Part shown: piece after piece, positions 46,138 through 56,620 of the stretch | How positions within the stretch are numbered: the first letter of the stretch is position 1 | Layout: the number at the start of each line of letters is the position of its first letter | Assembly (NCBI RefSeq): GCF_001882345.1 | Contig: NZ_MINL01000001.1 | Span: 2,627,705 to 2,691,704 of the forward strand | DNA from: Halomonas sp. QHL1 | GTDB lineage: Bacteria > Pseudomonadota > Gammaproteobacteria > Pseudomonadales > Halomonadaceae | Length of the DNA stretch: 64,000 bases | Direction of reading: 5' to 3' | Notes under the pieces: model-generated | Told to the model about the DNA's origin: nothing | Seen by the model: the letters and a program-made list of their open reading frames with translations, nothing else | The model's database searches: none | Made by a program: the position numbers and the translations under genes

Positions 46138-46269
46138 CTATTCAGTCGGCTGGGCAGGTTGCTCGTCAGCGGGTGCATCTTCCGGCAGATAAAGCGGCCC
46201 TTTTTGCCCACAGCCAGTCACCGCGGTTAACAGCAGCGCCGAAAGCGCCATGATAGCCAGCGTTTTCAT
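46138..46269 (-). CDS. lptM: LptM (YifL/LppL) small lipoprotein
   Basis: A 43-residue frame too short for usual thresholds: [19 protein letters not shown] leads to the lipobox LTAVTGC (Cys20 acylated), then [12 protein letters not shown], the conserved motif of LptM, and an acidic Pro-rich tail. LptM binds LptD in the outer membrane and helps its disulfide maturation during LPS export assembly. Its ATG overlaps the argH stop (ATGA), and it sits before lysA as in many gammaproteobacteria. Confidence 0.9.
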   Translation of the reverse strand: MKTLAIMALSALLLTAVTGCGQKGPLYLPEDAPADEQPAQPTE

Positions 46270-47669
46270 GCGCCCGCCTTGAGCGCATTCAGCGCCTCGC
46301 GCGCTCGCTGGGCAGCCGCCCGCACTTGATTTGGCGCCGTGCCGCCAATGTGATTACGGGCGGCTACCGAGCCTTCCAGGGTTAACACCTCGAACACGTC
46401 CTGCTCGATGGTATCGGAGAACTGTTTGAGCTCATCCAGGCTCATCTCAGACAGGTCTTTTTCGCTTTTAAGGCCATAGGCCACCGACTGACCGACGATT
46501 TCGTGGGCGTCGCGGAAGGCCACGCCTTTGCGTACCAAGTAGTCGGCCAAGTCCGTCGCGGTGGAGAAACCACGTCGCGCGGCTTCATACATGCTGGCTT
46601 TTTTGGGCTCGATCGCGGGCACCATATCGGCGAAGGCTTTTAAGCAGTCGCGCACGGTATCGACTGCATCGAACAGCGGCTCTTTATCTTCCTGATTGTC
46701 TTTGTTGTAAGCCAGCGGCTGCGATTTCATCAGCGTTAGCAGCGACATCAGGTGGCCGTACACGCGGCCGGTTTTGCCGCGCACCAGCTCAGGCACGTCA
46801 GGGTTTTTCTTCTGCGGCATAATTGAAGAGCCGGTGCAGAAGCGGTCGGGCAGGTCGATAAAGTTGAACTGGGCGCTGGTCCACAGCACCAGCTCTTCGC
46901 TCATACGCGACAGGTGCATCAGTAGAATGCTGGCGAAGCTGGTGAATTCGATGGCGAAGTCGCGATCCGAAACCGCGTCCAGTGAGTTCTCCGTTGGGCG
47001 GTCAAAGCCTAACAGTTCCGCCGTCACGTGGCGGTCAATCGGGTAGGTCGTGCCCGCCAGCGCAGCGGCACCCAGCGGCATGACGTTGACGCGCTTGCGA
47101 CAGTCCAGCAGGCGCTCGTGATCCCGGGCCAGCATCTCTTGCCAAGCCAGAATATGGTGGCCAAAGGTGACCGGTTGGGCGGTTTGCAGGTGGGTGAAGC
47201 CGGGCATAATGGTCTCGGCTTCACGGTCAGCCAGTTCGATCATGCCTTCGCGCAGGCGCTTGAGTTCTACTTCGATAACATCGATCTCATCGCGCATGAA
47301 CAGGCGGATGTCGGTGGCGACCTGGTCGTTGCGAGAACGCCCGGTGTGGAGCTTTTTGCCGGTAATGCCAATTTTTTCGGTCAGCCGCGCCTCAATATTC
47401 ATGTGCACGTCTTCCAGCGGCACCGACCAGTTGAATTCGCCGCGTTCGATCTCGCCCTGAATCTCGTTCAGGCCGTTCATAATCGCATCGCGCTCGTCAT
47501 CGGTCAGAACCCCCACCCGCGCCAGCATAGTGGCGTGGGCGATGGAGCCCTGGATGTCCTGGGGTGCCAGGCGCTGGTCGAAATTAACAGACGCGGTGAA
47601 GCGTGCGACAAAGGCATCGGTGGGCTCGCTAAAGCGACCGCCCCAAGACTGATTCGTGGCTTGGCTCAT
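46266..47669 (-). CDS. argH: Argininosuccinate lyase
   Basis: Splits argininosuccinate into arginine and fumarate. 467 residues of the fumarase/aspartase superfamily, with [19 protein letters not shown] at the start, [20 protein letters not shown], and the mobile signature loop [12 protein letters not shown] with the catalytic Ser. ATG 47669 (MSQATNQSW) is the standard start; the frame to 47744 adds 25 unrelated residues. Confidence 0.96.
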   Translation of the reverse strand: MSQATNQSWGGRFSEPTDAFVARFTASVNFDQRLAPQDIQGSIAHATMLARVGVLTDDERDAIMNGLNEIQGEIERGEFNWSVPLEDVHMNIEARLTEKIGITGKKLHTGRSRNDQVATDIRLFMRDEIDVIEVELKRLREGMIELADREAETIMPGFTHLQTAQPVTFGHHILAWQEMLARDHERLLDCRKRVNVMPLGAAALAGTTYPIDRHVTAELLGFDRPTENSLDAVSDRDFAIEFTSFASILLMHLSRMSEELVLWTSAQFNFIDLPDRFCTGSSIMPQKKNPDVPELVRGKTGRVYGHLMSLLTLMKSQPLAYNKDNQEDKEPLFDAVDTVRDCLKAFADMVPAIEPKKASMYEAARRGFSTATDLADYLVRKGVAFRDAHEIVGQSVAYGLKSEKDLSEMSLDELKQFSDTIEQDVFEVLTLEGSVAARNHIGGTAPNQVRAAAQRAREALNALKAGA

Positions 47670-47767
47670 CGAAGATATATCCTGCTGACAAAACAATGGA
47701 GTCGTTAGCAGAAAGTGTACCAGAGTCGCCCCGGTCAGCGGCACGCCGTTTTTATTTATGCAGTGGG

Positions 47768-50557
47768 CTAAGGGCTTGACGTTATGACCGCAGGTGGTTT
47801 GTGCAAAAATTCGTGCAGGGCACTGAAGGGCATGGGGCGAGCAAAGTAGTAGCCCTGATAGTAGTCACAGTGCCGCTGTTGAAGATAGCCAAACTGCTCT
47901 GCCGTCTCTACGCCTTCGACCAATACCTCCAACCCCATTTTCCCCGCCATGGCGACCACGCCGTCGATAATGGCGGCATCGTAGCGGTCGGAAATCACAT
48001 CGCGCACAAAGGAGCGGTCAATCTTGATACGATTAATCGGCAGGCGCTTTAAGTAGCTTAGGCTAGAGAAGCCGGTCCCAAAGTCGTCTAAAGCAATCTG
48101 AACTCCCAGCGCTCGCAAGTTCTTTAGCGCCTGGATCGCTTGTTCGGCGCTATCCATCAGAACCCCCTCAGTAAGCTCCAGCTCTAACAGCGCTGGCGTT
48201 AGGCCGCTGCTCGCCAGCACCTGCTCAATGGAGGCGAGGAACCCGGGGCGTTGAAACTGCATAGGCGAAATATTGACCGCCATAGTAATTTCGCCCAGCC
48301 CAAGGCCATTGAGCTGCTGGGCATCGCGACAGGCGGTGGCCAATACCCACTCGCTGATGGGGATGATCTGGCCCGTGTCCTCGGCAAGACTAATAAATTC
48401 AGACGGCGGTATATTGCCGCGCTCTGGGTGCTGCCAGCGGATTAACGCTTCAACTCCCACCACGCGACCGCTCGGCGCGTGAATTTGCGGCTGGTAATGA
48501 AGCTCAAACTGCTGCTGCTCAATGGCTTGCTGGAGCGCGCTGCGTAAGCTGACCCGTTCACTCACTTTGCGATTCAAGTCTTCGGTATACCAGTGGTAAG
48601 TATTGCGCCCGCGGCGTTTGGCTTTATACATGGCCAAGTCCGCCTGCTGGATAAGCTGACGAGGTTTTTTCATGCTGCCATCATTGATGGCAATCCCGAT
48701 ACTGGCGGTAATACGTAGCTCGCTGCCGCGATACCAGTAGGGCGGCGAAAGCCCCCGCAGAACGCGCTCTACTACTTGGATCACATCATCTTGGTGAGCT
48801 AGATCCGGCAGCAGCACAACGAATTCATCGCTACCGAAGCGCGCGACGGTGTCCCTGGGGCGCAGTTCATTTTCCAGCCGCTTGGCAACCTCAACCAGAA
48901 TAAAGTCGCCCACCTCATGGCCCAAGGTATCGTTGATCGGCTTGAAATCGTCCAGGTCAATAAACAGCACGGCTATGTAGCGCTGGTAGCGACGTGCCAA
49001 CACACACCCTTGCTCTAAGCGCTGACCAAGCAGCAAACGGTTGGGCAACCCCGTCAGGGCGTCATGGTGGGCGTTATGGGCTAGCTGGGCCTGATATTCG
49101 CGCTGTTCAGAGATATCGTTCTGTACGCCGATAAAGTGGGTCACTTCAGCGTTCTCATCAAGAACGGGCGAAATGTACAGGTCGTTCCAAAAAACCGTAC
49201 CGTCACGCCGATAGTTACGGATGACCACGTGCACTTCACGCTGTTCGGTAACCCCTACCTTTAACTGCTTGATAGTAGCGGGATCGGTCTCGTCACCCTG
49301 GAGGAAACGGCAGTTGCGCCCCAGCGCCTGGTTACGCGTATATCCGGTAATGCGCTCAAAGGCGGCGTTAACATAGACCATAGGCAGATCGCTGCGCTGG
49401 GCATCTACAATCACTACCCCGTTGGTACTTGACTCAACGCTACGCTCAAGCAGTTTTAGCTGATGCTCGGTCGCTTTACGCTCGTTAATATCGCGGAAAT
49501 AGACCGCAAGCCCTTCAGAGGACGGGTATACGTGCACCTCAACCCATAGCTCTAGTCGCGGATTATAGGCTTCAAAATGTACCGCTTGTTGCTGGCTAGC
49601 AGCGCGCCGATACTCCTGTTCAAAGCGGCTGCCTAAGGCGTCGGGAAAGCTCTGCCAAATATGTCGGCCTAGCAATTCGCCTTCGCGGCGCTTCAAGATG
49701 CGCTCCGCCTCTGGGTTAACGTAGGTAAAATGCCAGCGGGTATCTAGGGTAAAAAAGCCATCGGTGATGCTATCAAGGGTCATGGTGAGCCGGTGCGCAA
49801 GCTGGGTAAGGTTTTCGCGTAGCTGCTTTGGCTCGGTAATATCCTGCGATGCCCCCTGCACCTGAATGATGTGGCCTTCTTCATCGCGCACCGCTTTACC
49901 AATCGCCCGCACCCACAGATGCCTACCTTGGCGGGTAATCACCTCAAACTCGTCATCAAAACTAACGCCGTGCTCACAGCAGGCTTTGAATGCCGCCATC
50001 AGCCGCTCCTGCGACTCAGGCGCATAGAAGGAAAACGCCTCTTCAACGCTGGGCTGAAATCCTGCAGGCATACCGTGGATGTGGCTGAGCTCATCCGACC
50101 AGATAGGCTTGCCGTCCGCCATGTCGACATACCAGCCGCCAATCAGGGCAGTTTCACCGGCAATTTTGAATAGCCGTTGGTTGCGCAGCAGCTGCTCATC
50201 TGATGCCTTACGGCGCGTTATTACCCGGGCGATCACATAAATCACGCCCTCCCCGAATGAAGCAGCAACCTCTATCCAGTGCTGCTTTCCAGCTGCAGAA
50301 ACGGCGCGCACCTCAAAGGGGATGACCTTTTCGCCTTGATGCATACGCTGTAACGCCCGCTCTATCACCGGGTGGTCAAGGGGATTAACGACGACGCCAC
50401 AGGCGCGACCGATTAATTGTTCAGACGAATACCCCAGCAGTGTCTCGAAGGCTGGATTGACTTGCAGCAGCGTGCCTGCAAAGTCGATACAGCAGAACAG
50501 ATCCCGTGAGAGTAGGAAAAATTGGTCAAGCTGGCCGCGGGGCAACACTAAGGACAT
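47768..50557 (-). CDS. PAS-PAS-PAS-LOV-GGDEF-EAL c-di-GMP protein
   Basis: A 929-residue cytosolic protein without membrane helices. Four sensor modules: PAS about 8-120, PAS_3-like 133-247, PAS 255-365, and a fourth at 372-492 with the complete LOV signature [20 protein letters not shown]. Cys416 is the expected flavin-adduct residue; the FMN-contacting Asn pair and Gln occur in [16 protein letters not shown] and FIGVQND. Then a GGDEF domain whose active loop reads [11 protein letters not shown] (GSDEF) and a full EAL domain ([30 protein letters not shown]). A blue-light-controlled phosphodiesterase, perhaps with weak cyclase activity, is the best reading. It is divergent from hemC. Confidence 0.88.
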   Translation of the reverse strand: MSLVLPRGQLDQFFLLSRDLFCCIDFAGTLLQVNPAFETLLGYSSEQLIGRACGVVVNPLDHPVIERALQRMHQGEKVIPFEVRAVSAAGKQHWIEVAASFGEGVIYVIARVITRRKASDEQLLRNQRLFKIAGETALIGGWYVDMADGKPIWSDELSHIHGMPAGFQPSVEEAFSFYAPESQERLMAAFKACCEHGVSFDDEFEVITRQGRHLWVRAIGKAVRDEEGHIIQVQGASQDITEPKQLRENLTQLAHRLTMTLDSITDGFFTLDTRWHFTYVNPEAERILKRREGELLGRHIWQSFPDALGSRFEQEYRRAASQQQAVHFEAYNPRLELWVEVHVYPSSEGLAVYFRDINERKATEHQLKLLERSVESSTNGVVIVDAQRSDLPMVYVNAAFERITGYTRNQALGRNCRFLQGDETDPATIKQLKVGVTEQREVHVVIRNYRRDGTVFWNDLYISPVLDENAEVTHFIGVQNDISEQREYQAQLAHNAHHDALTGLPNRLLLGQRLEQGCVLARRYQRYIAVLFIDLDDFKPINDTLGHEVGDFILVEVAKRLENELRPRDTVARFGSDEFVVLLPDLAHQDDVIQVVERVLRGLSPPYWYRGSELRITASIGIAINDGSMKKPRQLIQQADLAMYKAKRRGRNTYHWYTEDLNRKVSERVSLRSALQQAIEQQQFELHYQPQIHAPSGRVVGVEALIRWQHPERGNIPPSEFISLAEDTGQIIPISEWVLATACRDAQQLNGLGLGEITMAVNISPMQFQRPGFLASIEQVLASSGLTPALLELELTEGVLMDSAEQAIQALKNLRALGVQIALDDFGTGFSSLSYLKRLPINRIKIDRSFVRDVISDRYDAAIIDGVVAMAGKMGLEVLVEGVETAEQFGYLQQRHCDYYQGYYFARPMPFSALHEFLHKPPAVITSSP

Positions 50558-50692
50558 AGGATTTCCTAAGGAACAGATAAAACACGTTATGAGAGCATAA
50601 TTAGTTCCGTTATTTTTACTGTGGCGTTCGGTGCTTTATGATGACACTTATCATAGCTTGACTCGCCGTGTCTGCGGTAAAGGGAGAATAAC

Positions 50693-51637
50693 GTGCTATC
50701 AATCACAAAACTGCGCATTGCCACGCGTAAAAGCCAATTGGCCATGTGGCAGGCTGAGTACGTTCGCGACCGCTTAATGGCGGCCCACGACGGCCTCGAG
50801 GTCGAGCTTGTGGCACTGTCTACCAAGGGCGACAAAATTCTCGATACGCCGCTTTCAAAAATTGGCGGTAAAGGGCTGTTCGTCAAAGAGTTGGAAGACG
50901 CCATGCTGGATGGCCGTGCCGATATTGCCGTCCACTCGATGAAAGATGTACCCATGCACTTCCCCGAAGGGCTGGGTCTGTCGGTCATCCTAGAGGGTGC
51001 CGACCCTACCGATGCGTTTGTATCCAACCACTACTCTAGCATTGATGAGCTTCCCGAAGGGGCGCGTATTGGCACCGCCAGCCTACGCCGCGGCCTGCAG
51101 ATGCGTGAAGCCCGCCCCGACCTGCAAATTCTTAACCTGCGCGGCAACGTGCAAACGCGACTAGGCAAATTAGACGCGGGCGAATTTGACGCCATCATTC
51201 TGGCGACCTCAGGCCTTAAGCGGCTGGGCTTGAATGAGCGGATTGCCCAGGCGCTGCCGCCGGAAGTGTGCCTGCCCGCCTGCGGCCAAGGCGCCCTAGG
51301 CATTGAGTGCCGCCTGCATGATCCCGAGCTGATTGCCTTGCTAGCCCCGCTTGATGACGCGGATACCGCGACGCGCGTGCGCGCAGAACGGGCCATGAAC
51401 ACGCGCTTAGAGGGCGGCTGCCAAGTACCCATTGCTGGCCACGCAGTGCTGGATATTGAAAATGAAACCCTGTGGCTACGCGGCTTAGTCGGCAACCCAG
51501 AGGGCACCGAAGTGCTGCGCGCCGAAGGCCGCGGTTCGATGCATGAGCCCGAAGCACTGGGCATTCGTATTGCCGAAGAGCTGCTCGACCAGGGCGCTGG
51601 CGATATTCTGGCCGAGGTTTACGGCCGCGCCATATGA
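50693..51637 (+). CDS. hemC: Porphobilinogen deaminase
   Basis: Polymerises four porphobilinogens to hydroxymethylbilane. 314 residues, start GTG at 50693 with GGGAGAA upstream; [18 protein letters not shown] opens the protein, VHSMKDVP and [10 protein letters not shown] follow, and [12 protein letters not shown] carries the cysteine that binds the dipyrromethane cofactor. The stop overlaps the hemD start. Confidence 0.96.
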   Translation: MLSITKLRIATRKSQLAMWQAEYVRDRLMAAHDGLEVELVALSTKGDKILDTPLSKIGGKGLFVKELEDAMLDGRADIAVHSMKDVPMHFPEGLGLSVILEGADPTDAFVSNHYSSIDELPEGARIGTASLRRGLQMREARPDLQILNLRGNVQTRLGKLDAGEFDAIILATSGLKRLGLNERIAQALPPEVCLPACGQGALGIECRLHDPELIALLAPLDDADTATRVRAERAMNTRLEGGCQVPIAGHAVLDIENETLWLRGLVGNPEGTEVLRAEGRGSMHEPEALGIRIAEELLDQGAGDILAEVYGRAI

Positions 51638-52413
51638 GCCAACCAGTACTGATCTGTCGCCCCGGCGAGCGCGGTGAAGCACTGGCCGCTGCTCTACGCG
51701 AACGGGGCGAGAGCGTTGAATCACTCAATGTGATGCAACTTGAAGCCTTGCCCGAAAACCCGGAAATGCGACGTATCTGGCTGGATATTGATCAGTACCA
51801 TAAGATAATAGTCATTAGCCCCTTTGCGGCCACTTGCTTAAGCGAAGCGCTGGATCGCTTCTGGCCACAGCTGCCCGTTGGCATTGACTACTACAGCGTT
51901 GGCAGCGCCACCGCGGCGACGCTTTATAATCAGTTGGGTGTCCGCGTGCATGTGCCTTCGCCGAGTGCGGGCGAAGATACCAGCGAAGCACTGCTTGGGC
52001 TTGCCTCGCTCCAGCAGTTAGCGCACCAGCGAATTCTACTGGTGGCGGGCGAAGGTGGCCGCCCGCTGCTCGCTGAAACGCTTGTAGAGCGGGGGGCACA
52101 GGTGACTCGCGTGGCGGTGTATCGACGCACGTTTCAACCCCTAGCACCTGATCTGCAAACGCGCCTTTTTTCAGGTAATTACCGGGCGTTGATCGTCACC
52201 AGCAGCGAACTGCTGGAACATCTGGCAAAATGGTGCAATCAAGCGGCCTTCAACCAACCGCTAATCGTTTCCAGCCGCCGTTTGGCTACACTGGCTGGCA
52301 TACTGGGGTTTTGTGACCTCAAGGTGGCGTCCGGAGCTACGCCAGCTGCGTTGATAGCGGCGTTGGAGACCTGCGACCCACAGGGTGCCGATGTCGATCA
52401 AGGAACTTACTAA
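51634..52413 (+). CDS. hemD: Uroporphyrinogen-III synthase
   Basis: Cyclises hydroxymethylbilane with ring-D inversion. The 259-residue sequence is divergent, as usual for HemD, but has the two-lobed pattern: [75 protein letters not shown] in parts, and [13 protein letters not shown] near the end. Coupled to hemC by ATGA overlap. Confidence 0.9.
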   Translation: MSQPVLICRPGERGEALAAALRERGESVESLNVMQLEALPENPEMRRIWLDIDQYHKIIVISPFAATCLSEALDRFWPQLPVGIDYYSVGSATAATLYNQLGVRVHVPSPSAGEDTSEALLGLASLQQLAHQRILLVAGEGGRPLLAETLVERGAQVTRVAVYRRTFQPLAPDLQTRLFSGNYRALIVTSSELLEHLAKWCNQAAFNQPLIVSSRRLATLAGILGFCDLKVASGATPAALIAALETCDPQGADVDQGTY

Positions 52414-52426
52414 GGGCTAGCGACAC

Positions 52427-53956
52427 ATGAGCAAACAAGTAAACGATCAGGACGATGTACAACCGACGTCCGCCGATGCCTCTCAAGGCGTCCCTAAAAC
52501 GTCCGACAAAGCAGCTTCCACGACCAACGCGACTGAGCCCAGTGCGCCGACCACACCACCGAGCTCAACATCACCTGCTCAAAGTGGTGCTAAAAATAGT
52601 CGGTCGCGGCGGCGTGAAAAAGGCTCGTCAGCAGCGAGTTCAACCGCTGCTAGCAGCACTACCAGCACGGCTAAACCGGCAGATACCACGTCCAGTAGCA
52701 CGAGCGCCCCTAGCACGCCTAAAGAGAGCGCCAGCAGCACGACATCACCTTCACCGAGTGCAGCTCAACCAAGCCCCTCTTCCTCAAGTGGGTCAACCTC
52801 TAGTTCGCCATCTTCAAGCGCCACCTCGTCAAAGTCGACCAGCGACAAGTCATCGGCGGGGACCACACCGCCCACTGGCCACAAAGGCGGCAGCCCGAGC
52901 GGTGGTGGCAAAAGCGGAGGCGGCAAAAGTGGCGGTCTCGCGATTGCCCTGGTGATTATCCTGGCGATTGCCTTGGCGTTCGTCGCTTGGCAAGGTTGGC
53001 AACGCTTGGATAGTCAGCAGCAGCGCCTCGACGAACTAGCGCAACAGGCTGAAGGTAGCGCCTCGCAACAGGCGGTTAGCGACCTTGAATCACGCCTAGA
53101 TAGCGGTGAAGCCGAGCGCGATGAAGCGCTGCAGAGCACACTGGGTGATCTACGCGACGAATTTGACAGCTACCGCAGCGACGTCGATGAGACCCTAGGC
53201 CAAGTGCTGGACCAGCTCTCTCAAGAGCAGGACACCGACGAGCGCGAGTGGCTGCATGCCGAAGCCGCCTACCTGCTACGCCTGGCCAATCAGCGCTTAC
53301 AGCTGGAAGGCGACGTTGACGGCGCGGCAGCGCTGCTGCGCACCGCCGATGCCCGTCTGGTTGATGCTGACAACCCGGCGTTGACGACCGTACGCGAAGC
53401 GATTGCTAATGAGCTAGCCTCCCTGGACGCCGTGCCCCAGGTTGACCGCACCGGCCTCTACTTAGCACTCAATGCCCAGCAAGAGCGCATCTCCACTCTG
53501 CGCCTCTCTCAAGAAATTGAGGAGCAAGCGGTGACCTCCAGCATCGAACAGCCGCCTACCGGCACTTTCCAGCGCCAGCTGGCGCGCTTCGGTGAAGAGC
53601 TTAAAGACCTAGTGGTGGTTCGCCATCACGATGAAGCCCTGGAAGCCCTGATTACTCCGGAGCAAGAGTCTTACCTGCGCCAGAGCCTGCGCTTAGTGCT
53701 GGAGCAGACGCAGTTGGCCCTGCTCAACGAAGAGAAAGAGCTTTATGACGCGAGTATCGACAAAGCGCTACAGCTGCTGAACGACTACTACGACACCACT
53801 CGCGAAGAGACCCAAAGCGTTATTACGCGCCTTCAAGAGCTCAAGGAAGCCGAAGTAAAACCCGAGCTGCCCGATATCAGCGCTTCACAGCAGGAACTCG
53901 CACGCTTTATCGACAATCGCTATGAGACGCGTGGCCAAAGCGGAGGTGATTCATGA
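52427..53956 (+). CDS. hemX: HemX-like membrane protein with low-complexity N-terminus
   Basis: A 509-residue protein. Residues about 10-165 are Ser/Thr/Ala/Pro repeats of no fixed structure ending in a Gly/Lys-rich stretch; one membrane helix at about 168-190 (LAIALVIILAIALAFVAW); then coiled coil and a HemX-type domain with EWLHAEAAYLLRLANQRLQLEGD. HemX was once annotated as a uroporphyrinogen methyltransferase but lacks SAM motifs; its role is unclear. Position between hemD and hemY is conserved. The N-terminal tail length is likely lineage-specific. Confidence 0.85.
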   Translation: MSKQVNDQDDVQPTSADASQGVPKTSDKAASTTNATEPSAPTTPPSSTSPAQSGAKNSRSRRREKGSSAASSTAASSTTSTAKPADTTSSSTSAPSTPKESASSTTSPSPSAAQPSPSSSSGSTSSSPSSSATSSKSTSDKSSAGTTPPTGHKGGSPSGGGKSGGGKSGGLAIALVIILAIALAFVAWQGWQRLDSQQQRLDELAQQAEGSASQQAVSDLESRLDSGEAERDEALQSTLGDLRDEFDSYRSDVDETLGQVLDQLSQEQDTDEREWLHAEAAYLLRLANQRLQLEGDVDGAAALLRTADARLVDADNPALTTVREAIANELASLDAVPQVDRTGLYLALNAQQERISTLRLSQEIEEQAVTSSIEQPPTGTFQRQLARFGEELKDLVVVRHHDEALEALITPEQESYLRQSLRLVLEQTQLALLNEEKELYDASIDKALQLLNDYYDTTREETQSVITRLQELKEAEVKPELPDISASQQELARFIDNRYETRGQSGGDS

Positions 53957-55230
53957 GAAAGCTTGTTCTCCTCATTGTCGCAGGCCTCGCCGTCGGGGCC
54001 CTGTTTGGGCACCTGATGATGTCGGTGCCCGGCTACTGGCTGATCCGCGTGGGCGACTCTTCCATCCAGACATCGTTTTGGTTTGGTCTGGTGCTGCTGT
54101 TTGCCGCCTTTATCGTCCTACACTTTGTACTGCGTTTGCTCAGTGGCATTATTCGCCCCATGGGGCGTTTTCGCAGCTGGAACAGCCGCGCCCGTAACCG
54201 TCGCGCCATGCAGCGCACCGTGCGTGGCCTGGTAGCGCTGACCGAAGGGCGCTGGAAAAAAGCCGAAAAAACCCTGGTTAACGCCGCCGATGACTCCAGC
54301 ACACCGCTAGTCAATTACCTATCCGCAGCGCTGGCAGCCCATTACCAGGGCCACCACGTAAAATCCCAGGAGCACCTGAATCAGGCGCAGCTAACTACCG
54401 ACGGCGCCGATACGGCCGTTGGCCTGATGCAAGCGCAAATGATGATTGAGCGTCAGCAGCCGGAAGAGGCGCTGGCGATTCTAAATCGTCTGGATAAGAA
54501 GCTCTCTAACCACCCACAGGTGCTCAAGCTACTCAAGCAGGTGCACTTAAGCGTCAACGATTGGGAAGGCTTACGGCGTTTAATTCCACGCTTGGCTGCG
54601 CAGAAGCTGATCACTCAGCAAGAGCGTGAGCAGTTGGAGTTTAAAGCCTACCGCGAGCTGATCGTATTTGAAGCGCAAAACCCCACCAACATTGAGCGAG
54701 TACGTGGCCTTTGGGCTGATATGCCTGACTATTTGCGTGGCAATACCGAGCTGATCCTGCTTTACACCGAGGCACTGATTCAAGCCAACGAAGAACCGAT
54801 TGCCGAACGCTTACTCAACCACTCGCTGGATCACCACTGGGATGCGCGCTTGGTAAAACGCTACGGCTTGCTGAACGTGGACGCCGGTCGCCAGCTTGTC
54901 AAAGCCGAGAAGTGGCTACAAGAGCGCCCCAACGACCCAGAGCTACTGCTTGCTTGTGGTCGTCTCTCGCTGCGCACCGGCCAGTGGCAAAAGGCAATCG
55001 AGTACTTTGAAGCCAGCCAGCGTCAGCGCCCCAATGGCGAAGTATGTGCTGAGCTTGCCCGTCTTTATGCCAGCCTTGGCGAGCATAATAAGAGCCAGCT
55101 CTACTACCGCCACAGCGTTGAAATGTTGGCCAAGTCGCTACCTTCGCTGCCCCAACCCAGCGATGCTAACGACAGCAAAAAACCTGACAGTAAGCAAAAA
55201 GACAGTAAAACCATTAAGAAAAGCGCCTAG
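53953..55230 (+). CDS. hemY: HemY-like TPR membrane protein
   Basis: A 425-residue inner-membrane protein with two N-terminal helices (LVLLIVAGLAVGALFGHLMM and FGLVLLFAAFIVLHFVLRLL) and a TPR-rich periplasmic or cytosolic part. Conserved RNRRAMQRTVRGLVALTEGR follows the second helix. Not the protoporphyrinogen oxidase of the same symbol. ATGA overlap with hemX and GGAGGTG upstream. The Lys/Asp/Ser tail is followed by a strong terminator. Confidence 0.88.
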   Translation: MRKLVLLIVAGLAVGALFGHLMMSVPGYWLIRVGDSSIQTSFWFGLVLLFAAFIVLHFVLRLLSGIIRPMGRFRSWNSRARNRRAMQRTVRGLVALTEGRWKKAEKTLVNAADDSSTPLVNYLSAALAAHYQGHHVKSQEHLNQAQLTTDGADTAVGLMQAQMMIERQQPEEALAILNRLDKKLSNHPQVLKLLKQVHLSVNDWEGLRRLIPRLAAQKLITQQEREQLEFKAYRELIVFEAQNPTNIERVRGLWADMPDYLRGNTELILLYTEALIQANEEPIAERLLNHSLDHHWDARLVKRYGLLNVDAGRQLVKAEKWLQERPNDPELLLACGRLSLRTGQWQKAIEYFEASQRQRPNGEVCAELARLYASLGEHNKSQLYYRHSVEMLAKSLPSLPQPSDANDSKKPDSKQKDSKTIKKSA

Positions 55231-55250
55231 GGTTGCTGCTGGTCTAACGT

Positions 55251-55284
55251 AAAAGGGCGCCACTTAATCAGTGGCGCCCTTTTT
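55251..55284. terminator. Bidirectional terminator between hemY and mscL
   Basis: A 13-bp perfect stem (55251-55263 with 55271-55283) with loop TTAATCA. The A-run at one foot and T-run at the other make it active in both directions, ending hemCDXY and the convergent mscL gene. Confidence 0.9.
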
Positions 55285-55290
55285 AGTGAC

Positions 55291-55818
55291 TCAAGGTTTA
55301 GCAGGTGGCATTTCCGGTGGTGCAGATGTAGCTTCAACCGACGTTTTAGCCTCCGCTGGCTTATCCAACATTGCTGTACAGTGGCCACATCGCGTCGCTT
55401 TGATCGGCACCACCATCAAGCAGTAAGGGCAAGGCTGCTCGGTAGGACTTGCAGGCGCCACTGCCTCTTCGCGCTTTAACCGGTTGATGGTGCGTACCAA
55501 TAAGAAGACCACAAAGGCGACAATCGTAAAGCTCACCACTGCATTGATAAACAGTCCCACATTTAGCGTTACCGCCCCCGCTGCCTGGGCATCTGCCAGC
55601 GTCGCATAAGTGCCACCCACACTCCCTGGCCGCAACACCACAAACAGATTGGAAAAGTCGACCCCACCCACCAGCAAACCAATCAGCGGATTCATCACAT
55701 CCGCCACTAGGCTCTGCACTATCAGTGTGAACGCCCCACCGATAATGATCCCCACGGCCATATCGACAACGTTGCCTTTTACCGCAAACTCACGGAACTC
55801 CTGAAAGAATTTTGCCAT
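55291..55818 (-). CDS. mscL: Large-conductance mechanosensitive channel with zinc-ribbon tail
   Basis: An emergency release valve opened by membrane tension on osmotic downshock. Two membrane helices: [20 protein letters not shown] (with the conserved gate glycines) and about residues 85-108. At 175 residues it is some 40 longer than the typical 136-residue form: after NRLKREEA it continues with CPYC (130-133) and CGHC (144-147), a two-pair zinc ribbon, then a Pro/Ala-rich tail. The ribbon would lie in the cytoplasm around the C-terminal bundle. Confidence 0.94.
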   Translation of the reverse strand: MAKFFQEFREFAVKGNVVDMAVGIIIGGAFTLIVQSLVADVMNPLIGLLVGGVDFSNLFVVLRPGSVGGTYATLADAQAAGAVTLNVGLFINAVVSFTIVAFVVFLLVRTINRLKREEAVAPASPTEQPCPYCLMVVPIKATRCGHCTAMLDKPAEAKTSVEATSAPPEMPPAKP

Positions 55819-55967
55819 TTTCGAACGCCCTACCGTTTCGTTTTAGCCAATACCCAAAGCCACTTCATTCAATGAAGAGCATGGGTGACCGCGCGTTAGG
55901 CGACAAGTAAATTTCTTTGGATTGAAGGCTATGCTTGGCAGGCAAAGGGGCGCATTGTAATCAATGC

Positions 55968-56411
55968 TTATTGACTTACCGTAATGACACGACACTTGGC
56001 AGAGTGGCCCACTTTATGTGAAATGCTACCAATCACAACGCCTGCCAAATCGCTTAACCCTCGACTACCCATCACAATGGTATCTACATCATAAGCGTTT
56101 GCAGTGTCTAAAATAACGCGTGTCGGGTCACCTTGGGTAAGCAACTCTTCGATTTGCTGAGCACCCTCTTCTCGTGCGGAATTAACCGCTTGCGCCAGCA
56201 ACTGCTCGCCCGCTTTCTCACGCTCAGCAAGAGTAGCGTCGGCATCAATAGCCCCAATGCCCCATACCAGCGTAGTCGCATAGGCAAGCGTTTCAGGTAC
56301 GTGTAACAAATAGAGTGTTGAGTCTTCTTTATCCAACAGCTTACAAGCCACTTTCAAAGCTTGCTTAGCGCTCTCAGAGCCGTCGATAGGAACTAAAATA
56401 CGCTCATTCAT
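55968..56411 (-). CDS. Universal stress protein, single domain
   Basis: 147 residues starting MNERILVPIDGSESAKQALK and ending VMGSRGLSDLAGVVIGSISH, with the intact G-2x-G-9x-G-S ATP motif. In-frame starts at 56444 and 56462 would add up to 17 residues not seen in the family; 56411 fits and has AAGGGG upstream. It is divergent from the LysR gene across a 14-bp palindrome. Confidence 0.87.
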   Translation of the reverse strand: MNERILVPIDGSESAKQALKVACKLLDKEDSTLYLLHVPETLAYATTLVWGIGAIDADATLAEREKAGEQLLAQAVNSAREEGAQQIEELLTQGDPTRVILDTANAYDVDTIVMGSRGLSDLAGVVIGSISHKVGHSAKCRVITVSQ

Positions 56412-56492
56412 GGCTGGTTTTGCCCCTTTTATGGTGTCTTCCATTACTAAAGTCGTAGCCAAAATTTCGCTTTCAAAAGCTTAAATACTGGT

Positions 56493-56506
56493 AGCGTTAT
56501 AACGCT
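56493..56506. promoter_or_regulatory. Perfect 14-bp palindrome between usp and lysR genes
   Basis: AGCGTTATAACGCT is its own reverse complement and lies 82 bases from the usp start and 115 from the lysR start. A palindrome in a gap shared with a LysR-type regulator may be an operator, but the typical T-N11-A spacing is not what defines it, so the binder is uncertain. Confidence 0.45.
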
Positions 56507-56620
56507 TAGTTAAGCTGGTTTAAAAGTTTCTTTGAATACTTGAAGAACATCGTCAGCTTGGTAGCAACCTAACGACAAAGCCAATATTGTTTAAGTAGCC
56601 GCTCATACCTTGGAGGTATC

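Noticed and set aside
47028..47708. 226-codon forward frame antisense to argH
   Set aside because: Codon pattern is the mirror of argH and no family features are present.
52455..52955. 166-codon frame overlapping the hemX low-complexity region
   Set aside because: Repetitive Ser/Thr codons open a second frame by composition; its product is an Arg/Pro/His repeat with no ribosome site.
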